A DNA stretch of 64,000 nucleotides, taken from the NCBI GenBank assembly GCA_947561395.2, contig OX387187.1, positions 3,354,976-3,418,975 on the forward strand. Direction: 5' to 3'. Source of the stretch: Buxus sempervirens. Taxonomy: Eukaryota > Streptophyta > Magnoliopsida > Buxales > Buxaceae. Of the stretch, positions 34,301-43,507 are shown one piece after another; the first letter of the stretch is position 1; each line of letters opens with the position of its first letter. Made by a program: the position numbers and the translations under genes. The notes under the pieces are model-generated. The model searched no databases, was not told the DNA's origin, and was given only the letters and a program-made list of their open reading frames with translations.

Positions 34301-35010
34301 TTGGTCATCCTCATCATGTCGTACCAGTCTGGCACAATCTCCGAGTTGAACTTGTACTGGTCCAAGAAAGCATCGGCCAAGTCCTTCCACCTTCTAATCC
34401 TTCCATGGTCCACTGTAGCGAACCACCGAAGGGCTGACCCGGTCAGACTCCTCTGGAAGAGCTGGATCAGTATGCCATCATCCCGGCCAAATTGGCATAG
34501 GGCCCCGCAGTATAGTTTCAAATGGCTTAATGGGCAGCCCGTGCCATCAAATTTGTCGAAGTCTGGGCACCTGAACTTAGCCGGTAGACAGACGTCCGGG
34601 TACATGCACAGGTCTTCGAAGGTGGTGCCTGCATGGCTGCTTCCCCCCTTCACTTCCTTCAGTTCTGCTTGGATCCTCTCTATCCTCAGCAGCATTTTCT
34701 TCTGCATCTCATCCCTAGCCTTTTCTTTTTCTAGTTCTTTCTCAGATTCCGCTATATTTTCCTTGATCAGAATGGGTTCAGGGACTGGTTCAGAAATGGG
34801 CTCAGGCATGGGCTGAGCCGGAGGCGGAATGTAGGCCTGAGGTGGTGGTGCCTGATGGGAAGTAGATGCCTGGTTCTGGGCCTGGGCCTGTTGGGCCTGA
34901 GCCGCCAGTAAATCTCCCAGCATTTTGGCCAGACCGGCCACTTGCTCCTGCAGCTGAGTAAAGTCCTGAGCGGGGACAGTAGCTTGGGCTTGGTTCTCTT
35001 CAGTATTCAT
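31303..35010 (-). CDS. gag-pro: T5 gag-protease polyprotein
   Basis: I place the start at ATG 35010 (MNTEENQAQ). The frame extends 17 codons further up to a GTG, but no ATG lies there. Residue numbers from this ATG: coiled region 80-125. Retrotransposon gag domain about 145-290 (CPDFDKFDGTGCPLSHL ... FLDQYKFN ... YAKRWREAA). An unusual zinc-knuckle-like motif lies at 451-465 (CDFHMGAPGHSTDAC; C-x2-H-x5-H-x4-C rather than CCHC), also present in the T6 gag. A low-complexity K/E-rich stretch lies near 700-730. The aspartic protease has its active-site Asp at 847 (LIDNGSALNV) and a GRPWIHSA flap-side motif. A G-patch-like segment lies at about 1016-1050 (GKGLGINLQGMVEPI). The stop TAG overlaps the first base of pol. 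Confidence 0.93.
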   Translation of the reverse strand: MNTEENQAQATVPAQDFTQLQEQVAGLAKMLGDLLAAQAQQAQAQNQASTSHQAPPPQAYIPPPAQPMPEPISEPVPEPILIKENIAESEKELEKEKARDEMQKKMLLRIERIQAELKEVKGGSSHAGTTFEDLCMYPDVCLPAKFRCPDFDKFDGTGCPLSHLKLYCGALCQFGRDDGILIQLFQRSLTGSALRWFATVDHGRIRRWKDLADAFLDQYKFNSEIVPDWYDMMRMTKGKDEPVRQYAKRWREAASQVRPPMQEPEMISTFMGTLGQPFYNHLVGQITTNFAALVQVADRIEEGVRSGRLIDYSTLTGQSDSSASMAQKKGAGFKKTGARKEGEVNLVQAPPAKKPLHVNISAPQQAQQAQQSYQTPLNVNFSPSVPANTRRTFSKEEREAWFAARKNRVFTPLPISLSQLLPTLLKGEYLTLKEPSPNATKGRNFVPAVTCDFHMGAPGHSTDACWVLKHAVQDLLDQKALVFNTAAPAPSGNDIGQNPLPYHNGAGPSNSISAISTTRRAFDPSQLIAPVGTTVQVRFFPEEEEEEINMVSQKSNTAAEDISSSLNRVSSLMTQMNTARPTLVFNCSPPTYSPSKPSKAPLIINLDPTTASITSSVPTNSKLQPLVVNVQPAQTIPKPAHTSRSKLQPLVVNIPKLAYSEAAVPWNYSEGITATVPMVRNQNQEEVNLMTRSGRCAGGEEKEKETEAEKEKIEKENEKRKQKGKNKVGEDTPQGAKNEAADLIKIIKKSEFNLVDQLNKVPAQISILGLLLNSEKHRDALLRVLQSAHVSQTIDPDQLGKMVGQILSHNVISFSEGEISPGGCYHVDPLHITVLCKGCMIARALIDNGSALNVCPLIIFTKLGLDQSRIKQNGRIVRAFDSSKTHSLGEIELPVTIGPNIFNITFEVMDIPAAFNLLLGRPWIHSARAIPSTLHQRVKYIRGQRVITVLAENLVPPIVSPDVPLINVDLTVDKIAFHSFQFEAVNYIPGGCDKKKEKGTTAEKMVKKVMEKYHFHLGKGLGINLQGMVEPITAKKLIPKVGLSFKPRGWRRMKYEEGESRSRGKLPHLRVNFPKPSYIIQISPPMDQSKPPYRNINPFQKPFVSALQPYNPSPTLGAADGPGPQPEQQLDYSEDIGAFFAMTEGENTDGDMDLPFIDWAAVKIPEEVTSGLSPIAEKGSTHPVMMASDAGLEEQAFPISPAPQNFVINNWEETPLTFEAALVRQTDAASKKKLQ
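31312..31320 (-). promoter_or_regulatory. Candidate -1 ribosomal frameshift site between gag-pro and pol
   Basis: On the minus strand nine A residues sit in the gag frame as AAA AAA AAA, two codons before the gag TAG. A slip back by one base enters the pol frame, which is open through this point. A-AAA-AAA fits the X-XXY-YYZ pattern. A length error in a homopolymer could mimic this. Confidence 0.5.
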
Positions 35011-35045
35011 GGCTCTTGCTTTGGATCTGGTCACGGGAGCAATGG

Positions 35046-35056
35046 CTGCAAATAAA
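35046..35056 (-). promoter_or_regulatory. Candidate 3' splice site before gag
   Basis: The minus strand reads TTTATTTGCAG, ending at 35046, 35 nt before the gag ATG. Joined to the LTR donor at 38787/38786, the gag ATG would be the first ATG of the mRNA, since neither exon piece contains another. The predicted intron is 3.7 kb. Confidence 0.45.
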
Positions 35057-35325
35057 TGCACCTAGGTTGAAAGTAAATGTACCTGAGGAAAAAATGAACA
35101 GAACATGTTAGCTTCCATTTAACTTGAGTCACGCCCCTATACTTGTAAACCAGTAGGTTAGGTGAACACCAATCCAGATTTTTTTGTTTTTTTTTTTTTT
35201 TGATTTTGTATTTTTGGGAACATTTCTTATGTTCTTTTCGGGGTGCCTAAGGATTATCCACAGTGTTTTAGGCATTTTATTCTGAAAATTTGGGCTGAAC
35301 AGCCAATTTGTGCATTTTTTGAACG

Positions 35326-35465
35326 TATCCGGTATAATATACCGGATAAGAATATGCCTTATTGTATCCGGTCACCCTAACCGGATACACGCATATGCCT
35401 TTGTATCCGGAAATACATACCGGATATGAATAGAGTTGTTATTAACCGGCCTGAGTTGCCGGTTA
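35326..35465. repeat. Second GTATCCGG palindrome cluster, in the T5 leader
   Basis: 35326-35348 has 11-bp arms TATCCGGTATA / TATACCGGATA around one A. 35363-35389 has 10-bp arms TGTATCCGGT / ACCGGATACA. 35404-35426 has 7-bp arms. 35443-35465 has arms TAACCGG / CCGGTTA, where both sides have changed together. The cluster lies about 300 bp upstream of gag and about 3.5 kb downstream of TATA. Confidence 0.88.
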
Positions 35466-36221
35466 TTGCCGAAATGGCCCTTTTTGACTCATTTTTTCAC
35501 CCGATTAATTTTTTTTCATTCCCAATTGATGTTCACCTTAATTTGACCTCCAAAACTTGCCCCAAATTGGGCTTGGACACCATACTTGCAAAATTCCCCA
35601 AATTTAGGAAAAGAACATGGCTTTACCTTGCCACCTTGTATTACCTTCATTCAATATGGTATTCACATTATACCTTGGCCTGTAAAACATGCAGACGACC
35701 TTCCCACATTTACACCCAATTCCCCAAATGCAATTGTGTGCTTTTAGCTGAAAACGTGTTTCTCCACTTTCAAGCGTATGGTTTTTGGGTTTTGGCTTAA
35801 TTGGCAACTTAGAACTCAAGTCTAGTGATGCCCGGAATCGAATCACAGATCCCATTGTCATCACATCATTGACCCAAATTCTAAGGTAAATGTTTTCACT
35901 TTCGCTTTCCGAAGTCACGACCTCGGTGCGCCAAGCTACACACATTCATGGTTCAACTTCCTAATAGGTAAAGGGTAGGCTGTGCAAATTGTTTCAAGTG
36001 CTCAAGTGCAATTTTAAAATTGTGGTAACATTCACAACGTCCCAGCCCCTTGCCACTCTTTTTCGTAGCCATGCATTCATTCCAAGCCAAGGCATATATG
36101 ACAAAAAAATAATGAAGCTAAATACAAGCAAGCAAGAACCAAATATGCACCAAAAATACTACATGCCCAAAAAGTGGTATACAAAACATGTTATTTGTAC
36201 AAACAACAACTAAACCATGGA

Positions 36222-36730
36222 AGCATGCTTGAAACTCAAAAGCATTCCCTAAAATCCCAGATTTTCATGTTCTTTTTCATGCTCAAAGTGTACCATTTCT
36301 ACCCGAATTGGAGCCTAAAATTTTAGCACTACTTGACATGGTACAAGAAAGGTTTTGATGATTTAAGCATGCTTGAAAACCCCCAAGTATACACTGAAAT
36401 TTCCAGATTTTTTTGTTCTTCATTTTTTTGTGCTCAAATGACATTGTTTTATGCCCAAATCCAAGCCTAAAAATACAGCACCTAAATGTATTGTACAAGA
36501 GGTGTTTTGTTGAGGAAAACATTCTTGAAAAAGCCCAAATTGGCTACTGGATTTACAGATTTTATGTCCTTCATTTTTGGTGCTCAACATGCTTCATTCA
36601 TACCCAAATCAAAGCCTAAAAATTTAATACCTAACATATGGCACAATAAAGGTTTGAATTGAAGGAAAACATGCTTGGGAACCCCAAAAATATACACTGA
36701 GTTGCTGGATTTTTTTTTTATTTTCATGCT
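36222..36730. repeat. Tandem repeat of about 148 bp in the T5 leader
   Basis: There are about 3.5 diverged copies, anchored by GCATGCTTGAAA-like words at about 36222, 36367, 36519 and 36669. Each unit includes AGATTTT..TTCTT..TGCTCAA and AAGCCTAAAAAT. Tandem repeats in untranslated regions are common in Tat/Ogre elements and can seed satellites. 35466-36221 shows no feature I can name. Confidence 0.8.
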
Positions 36731-36979
36731 CAAAACATGGTACTAAAACCTCCTAAAACAAGGTACACCAAAAAAAACAAGTAGGCATGCCCAACAAGGT
36801 AAGGCCATAAACATAAGCATAATCCAACCATACACACATGCCTTTATCAATGTAAAATTTAAAAGCATCCCAATCAGATTTAGAATACCACATTATGCGC
36901 AAATAAAACAAACAAAATAGCAAGCATTCAAAAGTGATGAAAAAGCATGAATATACACAAAATGGCTTAAATCCACAAG

Positions 36980-36997
36980 TCCCCAGCAGAGTCGCCA
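36980..36997 (-). other. Primer-binding site of T5
   Basis: The minus strand reads TGGCGACTCTGCTGGGGA, 2 nt inside the 5' LTR. The T6 element has TGGCGACTCCACTGGGGA at the same place. This PBS type is usual in Tat/Ogre elements and has been assigned to a tRNA-Arg. Confidence 0.85.
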
Positions 36998-38785
36998 GTT
37001 GTGAGACATGGGAAAAATCACCGGTGTGATCATCCCTCCGTCAACACACGGGGCTCGAAATAAAACGGGAGAGTCGCCACCATTCATGATTTTGGGGTGA
37101 GAATGGACACCAAAATATTTAAAAATCATCAAAAAGTGCAAAAATGCCAATTCTAGGGTAAAAATAACCCTACTTAAAAATTAAATCCAGAGATGGGTAA
37201 GGGGATTAGACTATGAATGGGGGAAGGTGTTAGGCACCCCCATTCATCCACACGAAGTGGTTTCCAAGTGTATGTTCATGCAAAAAAATAGAAAGCTTGC
37301 TAAAATCATAGAAAACCTTGAAAAAGGACTAATGTATGATATTTTCACATGAAGATCTAAATGGATTTTAGATCCTCTCTTATGTCAATATCATTTCTGG
37401 AATATCTCAAAAGATGGAAATCAAAGCACAAGTTGCTCAAAACCAAGTTGAATCAAATCCGGGAAGTTTGGTAAAAAGTATGCCATTTGCCTTAAAATCA
37501 TTCAAATCCAATATTAAATTGAACCAAACCAAGTCCATTTGAAAGATTAGGGAAAATAAGAGTCTCATGCAAAATTTCAATCCATTCCGAAAAATCCTAG
37601 GAGTTATACTCCTTTGAAGTTGCTGCTGGGGATTTTTAAAAGTGATAAGTGGGCAACTTTGGAAAATTGCATAGAAAAATCCACTCCATAAAAATCCACG
37701 AAATTTGGTGTGATTGAAGTCTGTATGGCCATCTTTCAAAAGAAACTAGCCTCATACAAAAATCCCTTCGGATGTGCCTTGGGTGATATCCCGAATAGGC
37801 CCCGAAGATCACAGATTCACCCAGAAAAATGCCATTGAGCAGTTCTGAGTAAATCGGCTACCAATAATTCAAATGGAATCAAAAAATTATGAAACCAACT
37901 GGAGTTGAAAATAGACTCATAAAGGAGTACTCAGAAACAAAAATCACTCGAATCGGACTTAAAACGAACACATGGCGGTCCGTCGAAGTGACAAGTTCTG
38001 TATTTGAACCTGAACTGTCCACTCAACTTCGACAAAGAGGTGTCAAAAATCCGTTTGATGGAAATTTATGAAATTTGGTGGACATAAACTAGACAGCCTC
38101 ACCTTTCCCATGGTTTTAGAATCGTCCCAAAATTCATCCGGATGATGAAGTTATGGGTGTCCGAAGTAGGGATACTGGTGCTGTCAAGCTAAGCCATTCT
38201 TGAAGAAAAAACCAAATCCGAAAATTGATACCAATATGTGATTCGTGCAAGATGAACACAAATACTTTAAAAATCATCCAAAAGGCATTCCAGAATTGAT
38301 TGAGGCCATTTATTTGAGATTTTCACAATAAATGCAATAAACCCCAAATATGAGCCTATCCCGCCAAAATAGTGATATGTATGTGCAAGTGTAAAAAAAC
38401 CAAACAAGATCAATAGCATGCATACATATTCATCCAAATAGGGTTCTAAGACAGCCTAGGGTTCCGTTCCATTATCGTTTCCCTCTGTTCTCTCTCCCCG
38501 TTAAACACGGTTCTTCAAGATAATCAAGGGTACTTTGAATATGGAACGGTTCACAATCAATCAAAAAGGCCTTATGCTACATGGGTTCTAGCACTAGGGT
38601 CAATCCCCAGTCTCGTTTCTCCTAGATCCGCCTTCACGTTTTACGGCTAGGGGAGTCTTGAGATACTTTGAGCCGGGGAAGGATTTCCACACATACAAAC
38701 AAGGCTTTACACTACAGAAAGGTAGAAGAAGAGATCTAGATCTAGGAATGTAAAGACAGAAAATAAAAAGAAAAGTTGAGGCTTA

Positions 38786-38787
38786 CC
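38786..38787 (-). promoter_or_regulatory. 5' splice donor in the T5 5' LTR
   Basis: The minus strand reads CTCAG then GTAAGCC, the perfect plant consensus, 107-111 nt downstream of the TATA box. The short exon between them has no ATG. Confidence 0.6.
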
Positions 38788-38892
38788 TGAGTTCTGGAGG
38801 CGATTCCGCAGCGGTTTTCTTCTTCTCTTGGAGTTCTTCTTTGTGAGAATTCAAAACAAGAGTTGAGTGCCATTTGCTTAAGGAGGAGTCTT

Positions 38893-38901
38893 CTATTTAT
38901 A
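38893..38901 (-). promoter_or_regulatory. TATA box of the T5 5' LTR
   Basis: The minus strand reads TATAAATAG. The palindrome cluster lies 170-320 bp upstream and the donor about 110 bp downstream. Confidence 0.7.
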
Positions 38902-39067
38902 GGCAAAGGTTAGGGTTAGGGTTGGTGAGAATGGTAGACACAACATAATGTCTATAGCCCACCAACCTTAACCCTAAGGCTATTTCCGCGATTTCCACTC
39001 ATTTAATGAGGGATATGATGGTAAAAGTGAAAAGCTCTCGGAAAACCCTAATTTTGAGCAAACTTAA

Positions 39068-39211
39068 TGTATCCGGTATGTCAGACCAGATACACAAGGG
39101 CCTTAAGGTATCCGGTACATGGTACCGGATACACTAAGGCTCACCTGTATCCGGTATGAGTAACCGGATACAGGAAGGAGTACTTGTATCCGGCCTGAGT
39201 ATCCGGATACA
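39068..39211. promoter_or_regulatory. Four GTATCCGG palindromes in U3 of the T5 5' LTR
   Basis: 39068-39094 (one mismatch, CCAG). 39108-39132, perfect 11-bp arms GTATCCGGTAC / GTACCGGATAC around ATG. 39144-39174, perfect 12-bp arms. 39185-39211, 9-bp arms. Same order and spacing as in the 3' LTR. Confidence 0.9.
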
Positions 39212-39300
39212 GGTAAAAGTTTATTTTCTTCAATTTCTGTGCTGGCTTTCAAGGAGATAATGATTTTTGATGATTGTTTGTGCAATTTGGGGTGTCTACA

Positions 39301-39821
39301 CTATGGATCCACAACCATCTCTAAGCCCAGTAGACTTGTATAAACTCATAAATATCCATTCAAAAAGTTTTACTAAAACGAAACTCATAAGACCATCTGC
39401 CCCAAAATACAAACCAAATCCAAGTGAACCTCCTTGTTCACTTCCAAATAAATCCCTAGGACATACTACCTTTCGGGATGCCATAGGCATACAACTTTTC
39501 AAGGTAACAAGAAGCCTCAGCTTCACTCTCCAATCACAAATCTCAAAATGGTTTACAATCTCGTAAATTCACTTTTAAAGAACATCATTTCCTTAAAATA
39601 CTAAATCAAAACCAATCTAAGTAAAAATGTAACCACAAATCCAATTATATTAAATTACAAGATAAACTAAGTAGAAGAAGTCTCTAAACACCTAAAATTA
39701 TTCATACATGGATTAAATTTGATAAGAACACGTTCCGTACTGAAAATCCACTTAAAACATCCAAAATTACATTTTCTGGGAGTTGGGCACTTGGGCGCCC
39801 CCTTTAAATTGTAACCCAGGG
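39301..39821 (-). mobile_element. K3: chromovirus-type LTR, middle fragment
   Basis: Continuation of 22764-23140 across the T5 insertion. It begins with the second CTATG and ends with CAGGG, the TSD of the Cassandra element. No ORF is supported. Confidence 0.6.
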
Positions 39822-39906
39822 TGTAACGCCCCAGACCCAGACCAATACCCAGCAAGATATTGTCTGCTCTAGGCCCATGGGCCCTCACAGATTTGTTCTC
39901 AAGGAT

Positions 39907-39972
39907 AACACGAGAAAACTTCCCAGTGGTCACCCATCCTAGCAGTGCTCTCACCCGAGCATGCTTAACTTT
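39907..39972 (-). pseudogene. 5S rRNA-derived segment in the inverted Cassandra LTR
   Basis: The minus strand matches the 3' two-thirds of plant 5S rRNA from AAGTTAAGC through TAGGATGGGTGACC to the CTCGTGTT end. This includes the internal Pol III promoter region. It is part of the Cassandra LTR, not a 5S gene. Confidence 0.85.
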
Positions 39973-40256
39973 AGGGTTCCAAGGTGATTTAGTCCCGTGT
40001 TGTTCCTTAAAAGGCCTCTTGCTTAGTTGGGGGTCTTAAGACTACTTATAGCATCCCCGAGCGTTGTGGGATCCTAACCATATGCACATCCTCCCTTGTA
40101 GCTTGCCCAGCGAGATTACCCATTCACCTGTTAGCTTGCCTAGGGAGATTACCCATTCACTTAGTTTCTCGTGTTATCCTTGAGAACAAATCCGTGAGGG
40201 CCCGTGGGCCTAGAGCAGACAATATCTTGCTAGGTATGGGTCTGGGACGTTACAAA

Positions 40257-40269
40257 TGGTATCAGAGCC
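40257..40269 (+). other. Cassandra primer-binding site
   Basis: TGGTATCAGAGCC, complementary to the 3' end of initiator tRNA-Met, 2 nt after the U5 end. Confidence 0.9.
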
Positions 40270-40478
40270 TACCCCGACCGGAAAGTGTGGGGGTTCGACC
40301 CAACGCGAGGACACGTTGTCCCATGGAGGGGAGTATGTGACATCCTGGCTGTTTGGGCAGGTGAATGGGTAATCTCCCTGAGCAAGCTAACAGGTGAATG
40401 GGTAATCTCCCTGGGCAAGTTGCTAGGTTAGGATGTGCATATAGTTGGGATCCCACAACACTCGAGGATGCTATAAGT

Positions 40479-42734
40479 TGTAAAACCCCGATATTTTCTA
40501 CGTGGTTTTATTATTTATTTTGAAGAATAAACTTAATAACCTGTGTGTATGTAGGAAATTTTGGTGGGAGAGCATGTACGGAATCATAGGTTTTCAAAAC
40601 TCGTCGAGCGGCAATATTAGTATGGTAAGTATAAATACTTAAGGAAAATAGTCGTAGGGTTCGCAATACCTCTCATACTTTGTATTGAAGGCGATTGCGG
40701 CTATTGATCTAGGTTTTGGGTGAGAAGAAGAACTGTGAGAGTTCTTGCCGATTTGTGTGTTCGTAATCAAGGGTTTCAGAAGAAAAGCAAACTCTTGCAA
40801 ACAGAGGATCAACCGGGTGTCGATTTTGAACAGACGAGCGACTGTTGGTGATCGGCCGTGGTTCAAGTAGTTGTTGTTGCAGGGATTTAAGCGTGCAAGA
40901 GGCGAGTAGCATCATTTTAAAACTGGGTTTTGGATTTGATCCGTGAGGTTAGTCGTGTTGCATATGATTCTGGAAAATATAGTTCGAGCCGTGAGTTTTG
41001 TTTTAGGATTTCTAGAGATAAATTATAATGTGTTTAGAATAATTTCGAAACTGGTTTCAAAGTCTTCTGGGGATAGTAAGAGGCTAGGAAAATTGTTGCA
41101 AACATTAAAAATTCAGTCAGTCATGGAGATTTTGAATTAACAGAGAGTTGAAAATCGTAGGGGGTATCTGCTGGGTTGGCGCCTACCTAGCGCCAATTGG
41201 TTTTAGTCGACGCAAGACCGATTCTCCTTATCACCAAGTTCGCGCCCATCTCGCGCCGAGCGGTTTCGTTAAGCGTAAGACCTAATTTCCTTAACGCCAA
41301 TCTCGCGCCTAGCTCGCACCTAGATTTATTTGAGTTAGCGCGACATGTTTATTTTACTAATGAGCTATCGCCGACCTTGCACCAAGCGCCAGAGGTCAGC
41401 GCAAGCCCCTATACTTTGCCGAAATGTGAAATTTGACCAATCCAGCTAGATTTTTGATACTTTGAGGGTTCAATCACTTAGCTATTGACTTGTTTAGGAC
41501 CTTAGAAATATTATTACCTGTTCAAACACTCTGAGATTATTAAGTGGAATTATTGGGAATCCTTAGGAGTTTCAGAAGTGAATTTTAGGGCTATCGGTAG
41601 GTGATGTTATTGTTCCAAAACACTAGGAGTTCATGAATTATTTCCTTTTTGTTATACACCTGTTTCTTGAATGAGAATTGTTTAATCTGGCTTTTACTTG
41701 ATTTAAAGTTCCGAACTGCATTTGTAAAGTTACTCTTGGTGTGAGTAAATGGGTTTTATTACCAATGGTCTTGTGTTATGAGATTTGAGTAAATACTAAA
41801 AGAACATGAGGTATTGTTCGGGTCTAGAGGGACATGTGTTGAGCTGTGTTGTGTTGTGCATGATGATGAGTATTGTTGATTTAATATGATGTCAGAGTTG
41901 AGTTTATACGTTGATTGCTGTTTTGTTTTAGCTTGTCCTGGATCCATGCTTAAGCTTAGTAATGTAATGGTGTTGTTGGTTGTTGTAATTGCATGGCCTT
42001 GTGTGTTGCCACGACCGGTGTAGAGCAGCCAGAAACCCTGAGTAGGCCTGGTTCTCAATGCCGAAACCCGGGGAGTAGGCCGTCATTTCAGAGTTTCCGA
42101 AACCCTGAGTAGGCCGGAACTGTGTACATGGAGGTGTGGAGTGTCTACTTGGCATGTTAATTTATTAACTTAACAATAGTCATGACACGGACCAATCGAT
42201 GTGTTGTCGATATTGAATTGAAATGTGATTGGAAACAATTATTGGTTATGGATTTAAACTTAGAGATTGTATTGGTTGCTAAATCGTACTGGTTATTTAT
42301 CGATGCATAAATTTGAACTGTTGTTAACTATTTCTGCATGCATATGCTACTCACTTTACTCACTGAGATATTCGTATCTCACTCTTTTGTTTTTGTTTTG
42401 TTTTTCAGATACTGAGGTGAGGCGACTACTGGGGTAGATCCGACTGAGACATATAGGGAGGAAGATTACTATTACATTCCTTAGACCTGTAGGTTATTTT
42501 TGAATTGAACTTTGAATTAATTGAATGTTTTATGTGTAATAAAGTAGTTTGAGGTTGAACCATTTGATCTTAGTTAAGTTGAATATTGAATTCTTAGATA
42601 AAGTTTGATTGTGCACTCTGATATGGTTTAGTTTAGATAATTATCCAGCGATCATATATTCTTTAAGATCCTTACCTAACACTCCGTTAGACGTGTTATA
42701 TCTTTATTGAACAACACGGATTTGGGGCGTTACA
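40479..42734 (+). mobile_element. K4: solo chromovirus-type LTR inside the Cassandra 3' LTR
   Basis: It starts TGTAAAACCCC and ends GGGGCGTTACA, with exact TSD TAAGT (40474-40478 and 42735-42739). TATAAATAC is at 40630. The donor position about 270 bp downstream reads GAG then GCGAGT (40902), so GT has become GC. Three loop-conserved hairpins lie at 42027-42113. Confidence 0.92.
42027..42113 (+). repeat. Three hairpins with loop AAACCCTGAGTAGGC in K4
   Basis: Arms: AGCCAG / CTGGTT (one G-U), AATGCCG / CGTCATT (one mismatch, loop AAACCCGGGGAGTAGGC), AGTTTCCG / CGGAACT (one bulge). They lie about 1.4 kb downstream of the TATA box. Confidence 0.75.
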
Positions 42735-42810
42735 TAAGTAGTCTTAAGACCCCCAACTAAGCAAGAGGCCTTTTAAGGAACAACACGGGACTAAATCCCC
42801 TTGGGACCCT

Positions 42811-42876
42811 AAAGTTAAGCGTGCTCGAGTGAGAGCACTACTAGGATGGGTGACCACTGGGAAGTTTTCTCGTGTT
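42811..42876 (+). pseudogene. 5S rRNA-derived segment in the forward Cassandra LTR
   Basis: AAAGTTAAGCGTGCTC ... TAGGATGGGTGACC ... CTCGTGTT, the typical 5S segment with box A and box C. It is embedded in the LTR. Confidence 0.88.
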
Positions 42877-42955
42877 ATCCTTGAGAACAAATCCGTGAGG
42901 GCGCGTGGGCCCAGAGCGTACAATATCTTGTTGGGTATGGGTCCGGGACGTTACA

Positions 42956-43507
42956 CAGGGGCACTTGGCATGTCACCTGGGTGACCCTGCTGGGTGCCCC
43001 CTTTATTTTCTATATTCACCAGGGCACCTAGCCCATGGCCTGGGCGACCAGGCTGGGCGCCCCCTTTACTTTTTGGTTAGATTGGTCCCCTAAGCGACCA
43101 AGGTGAACGACCTAAAGACCTACGTTCCGTAACTCCATTTTTCCCCAAATCCAACTACAAAACTTGCTCTATTTCATCTCAAACTCTTAACAAACATCAC
43201 TAAACCCTCTTGGATCAAAACCTAACAACATTTATACCATATACATTCCCCAATCCAAATCGATCATATAAACCCCAAAAACAACTTATGAAACCAACAA
43301 ATAGGGATTCTTTGCTTAAATCGAAGTTTTCTTTGCAAACACGAAATAGAAAGGTGCTACTTACTTGGAGGTTCGCAAATCCAAAGCCAAAGCTTTTCCC
43401 TTCTCCACTTTTTCTCCTTCTTCCTCTTTGTGCATCCTTGAGCTCTCCTCCTTCGTCCTCTACGTATTAGGCAAAGTCATGTTTTACCCTTATCCGATTG
43501 TTGGGAT
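42956..43507 (-). mobile_element. K3: chromovirus-type LTR, right fragment
   Basis: It resumes after Cassandra with CAGGG. Two GC-rich copies of a GGGCGACC..GCTGGGYGCCCCCTTTA-like unit lie at 42975-43070. The minus strand has a donor (CTCCAA then GTAAGTAG) at 43365/43364. It is cut at 43507 by K5 with no matching TSD. Confidence 0.5.

Larger units (their letters stand above)
23141..39300 (-). mobile_element. T5: complete Tat/Ogre-type Ty3/gypsy retrotransposon
   Basis: A 16.2-kb element lies on the minus strand with an exact 5-bp TSD, CTATG (23136-23140 and 39301-39305). Order in the direction of transcription: 5' LTR (39300-37000), PBS, 1.9-kb leader with tandem repeats and palindromes, gag-pro, pol, 3' segment with an antisense ORF, PPT, 3' LTR (25339-23141). 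Two RNase H domains in pol place it in the Tat lineage. Both long ORFs are open. The LTRs differ by about 30 substitutions in about 2.2 kb by my hand count, plus one 102-bp indel and a few small ones, so the insertion is recent. It may be able to encode all its proteins, but this is inference. Confidence 0.96.
37000..39300 (-). mobile_element. T5 5' LTR (2301 bp)
   Basis: On the minus strand it begins TGTAGACACCCC (39300) and ends CATGTCTCACA (37000). U3 contains four palindromes (39068-39211). TATAAATAG is at 38893-38901 and a consensus splice donor is at 38787/38786. It carries 102 bp (about 37248-37350) that are absent from the 3' LTR. Confidence 0.95.
39822..42955 (+). mobile_element. Rearranged Cassandra (5S-carrying TRIM) with an inverted left LTR
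   Basis: Cassandra elements are short non-coding LTR elements with 5S rRNA sequence in their LTRs. Here the order is: an inverted LTR (39822-40160, lacking its last about 25 bp), a forward U5 fragment (about 40163-40254), PBS at 40257, a short internal part with PPT ATGGAGGGGAGTA (40323-40335), and a forward 3' LTR (40336-40478 plus 42740-42955, 359 bp) split by solo LTR K4. Both outer ends are LTR U5 ends (TGTAACGCC ... GACGTTACA). An exact 5-bp TSD, CAGGG, flanks the whole (39817-39821 and 42956-42960). Confidence 0.9.

Noticed and set aside
32213-34816. Several plus-strand frames opposite gag-pro and pol
   Set aside because: They are shadows of the long minus-strand ORFs and lack domains; only 25870-26748 lies outside a sense ORF and has splice-site support.
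42811-42876. 5S rRNA gene
   Set aside because: Only part of 5S is present and it lies inside a Cassandra LTR with PBS and PPT; the same segment recurs inverted at 39907-39972.
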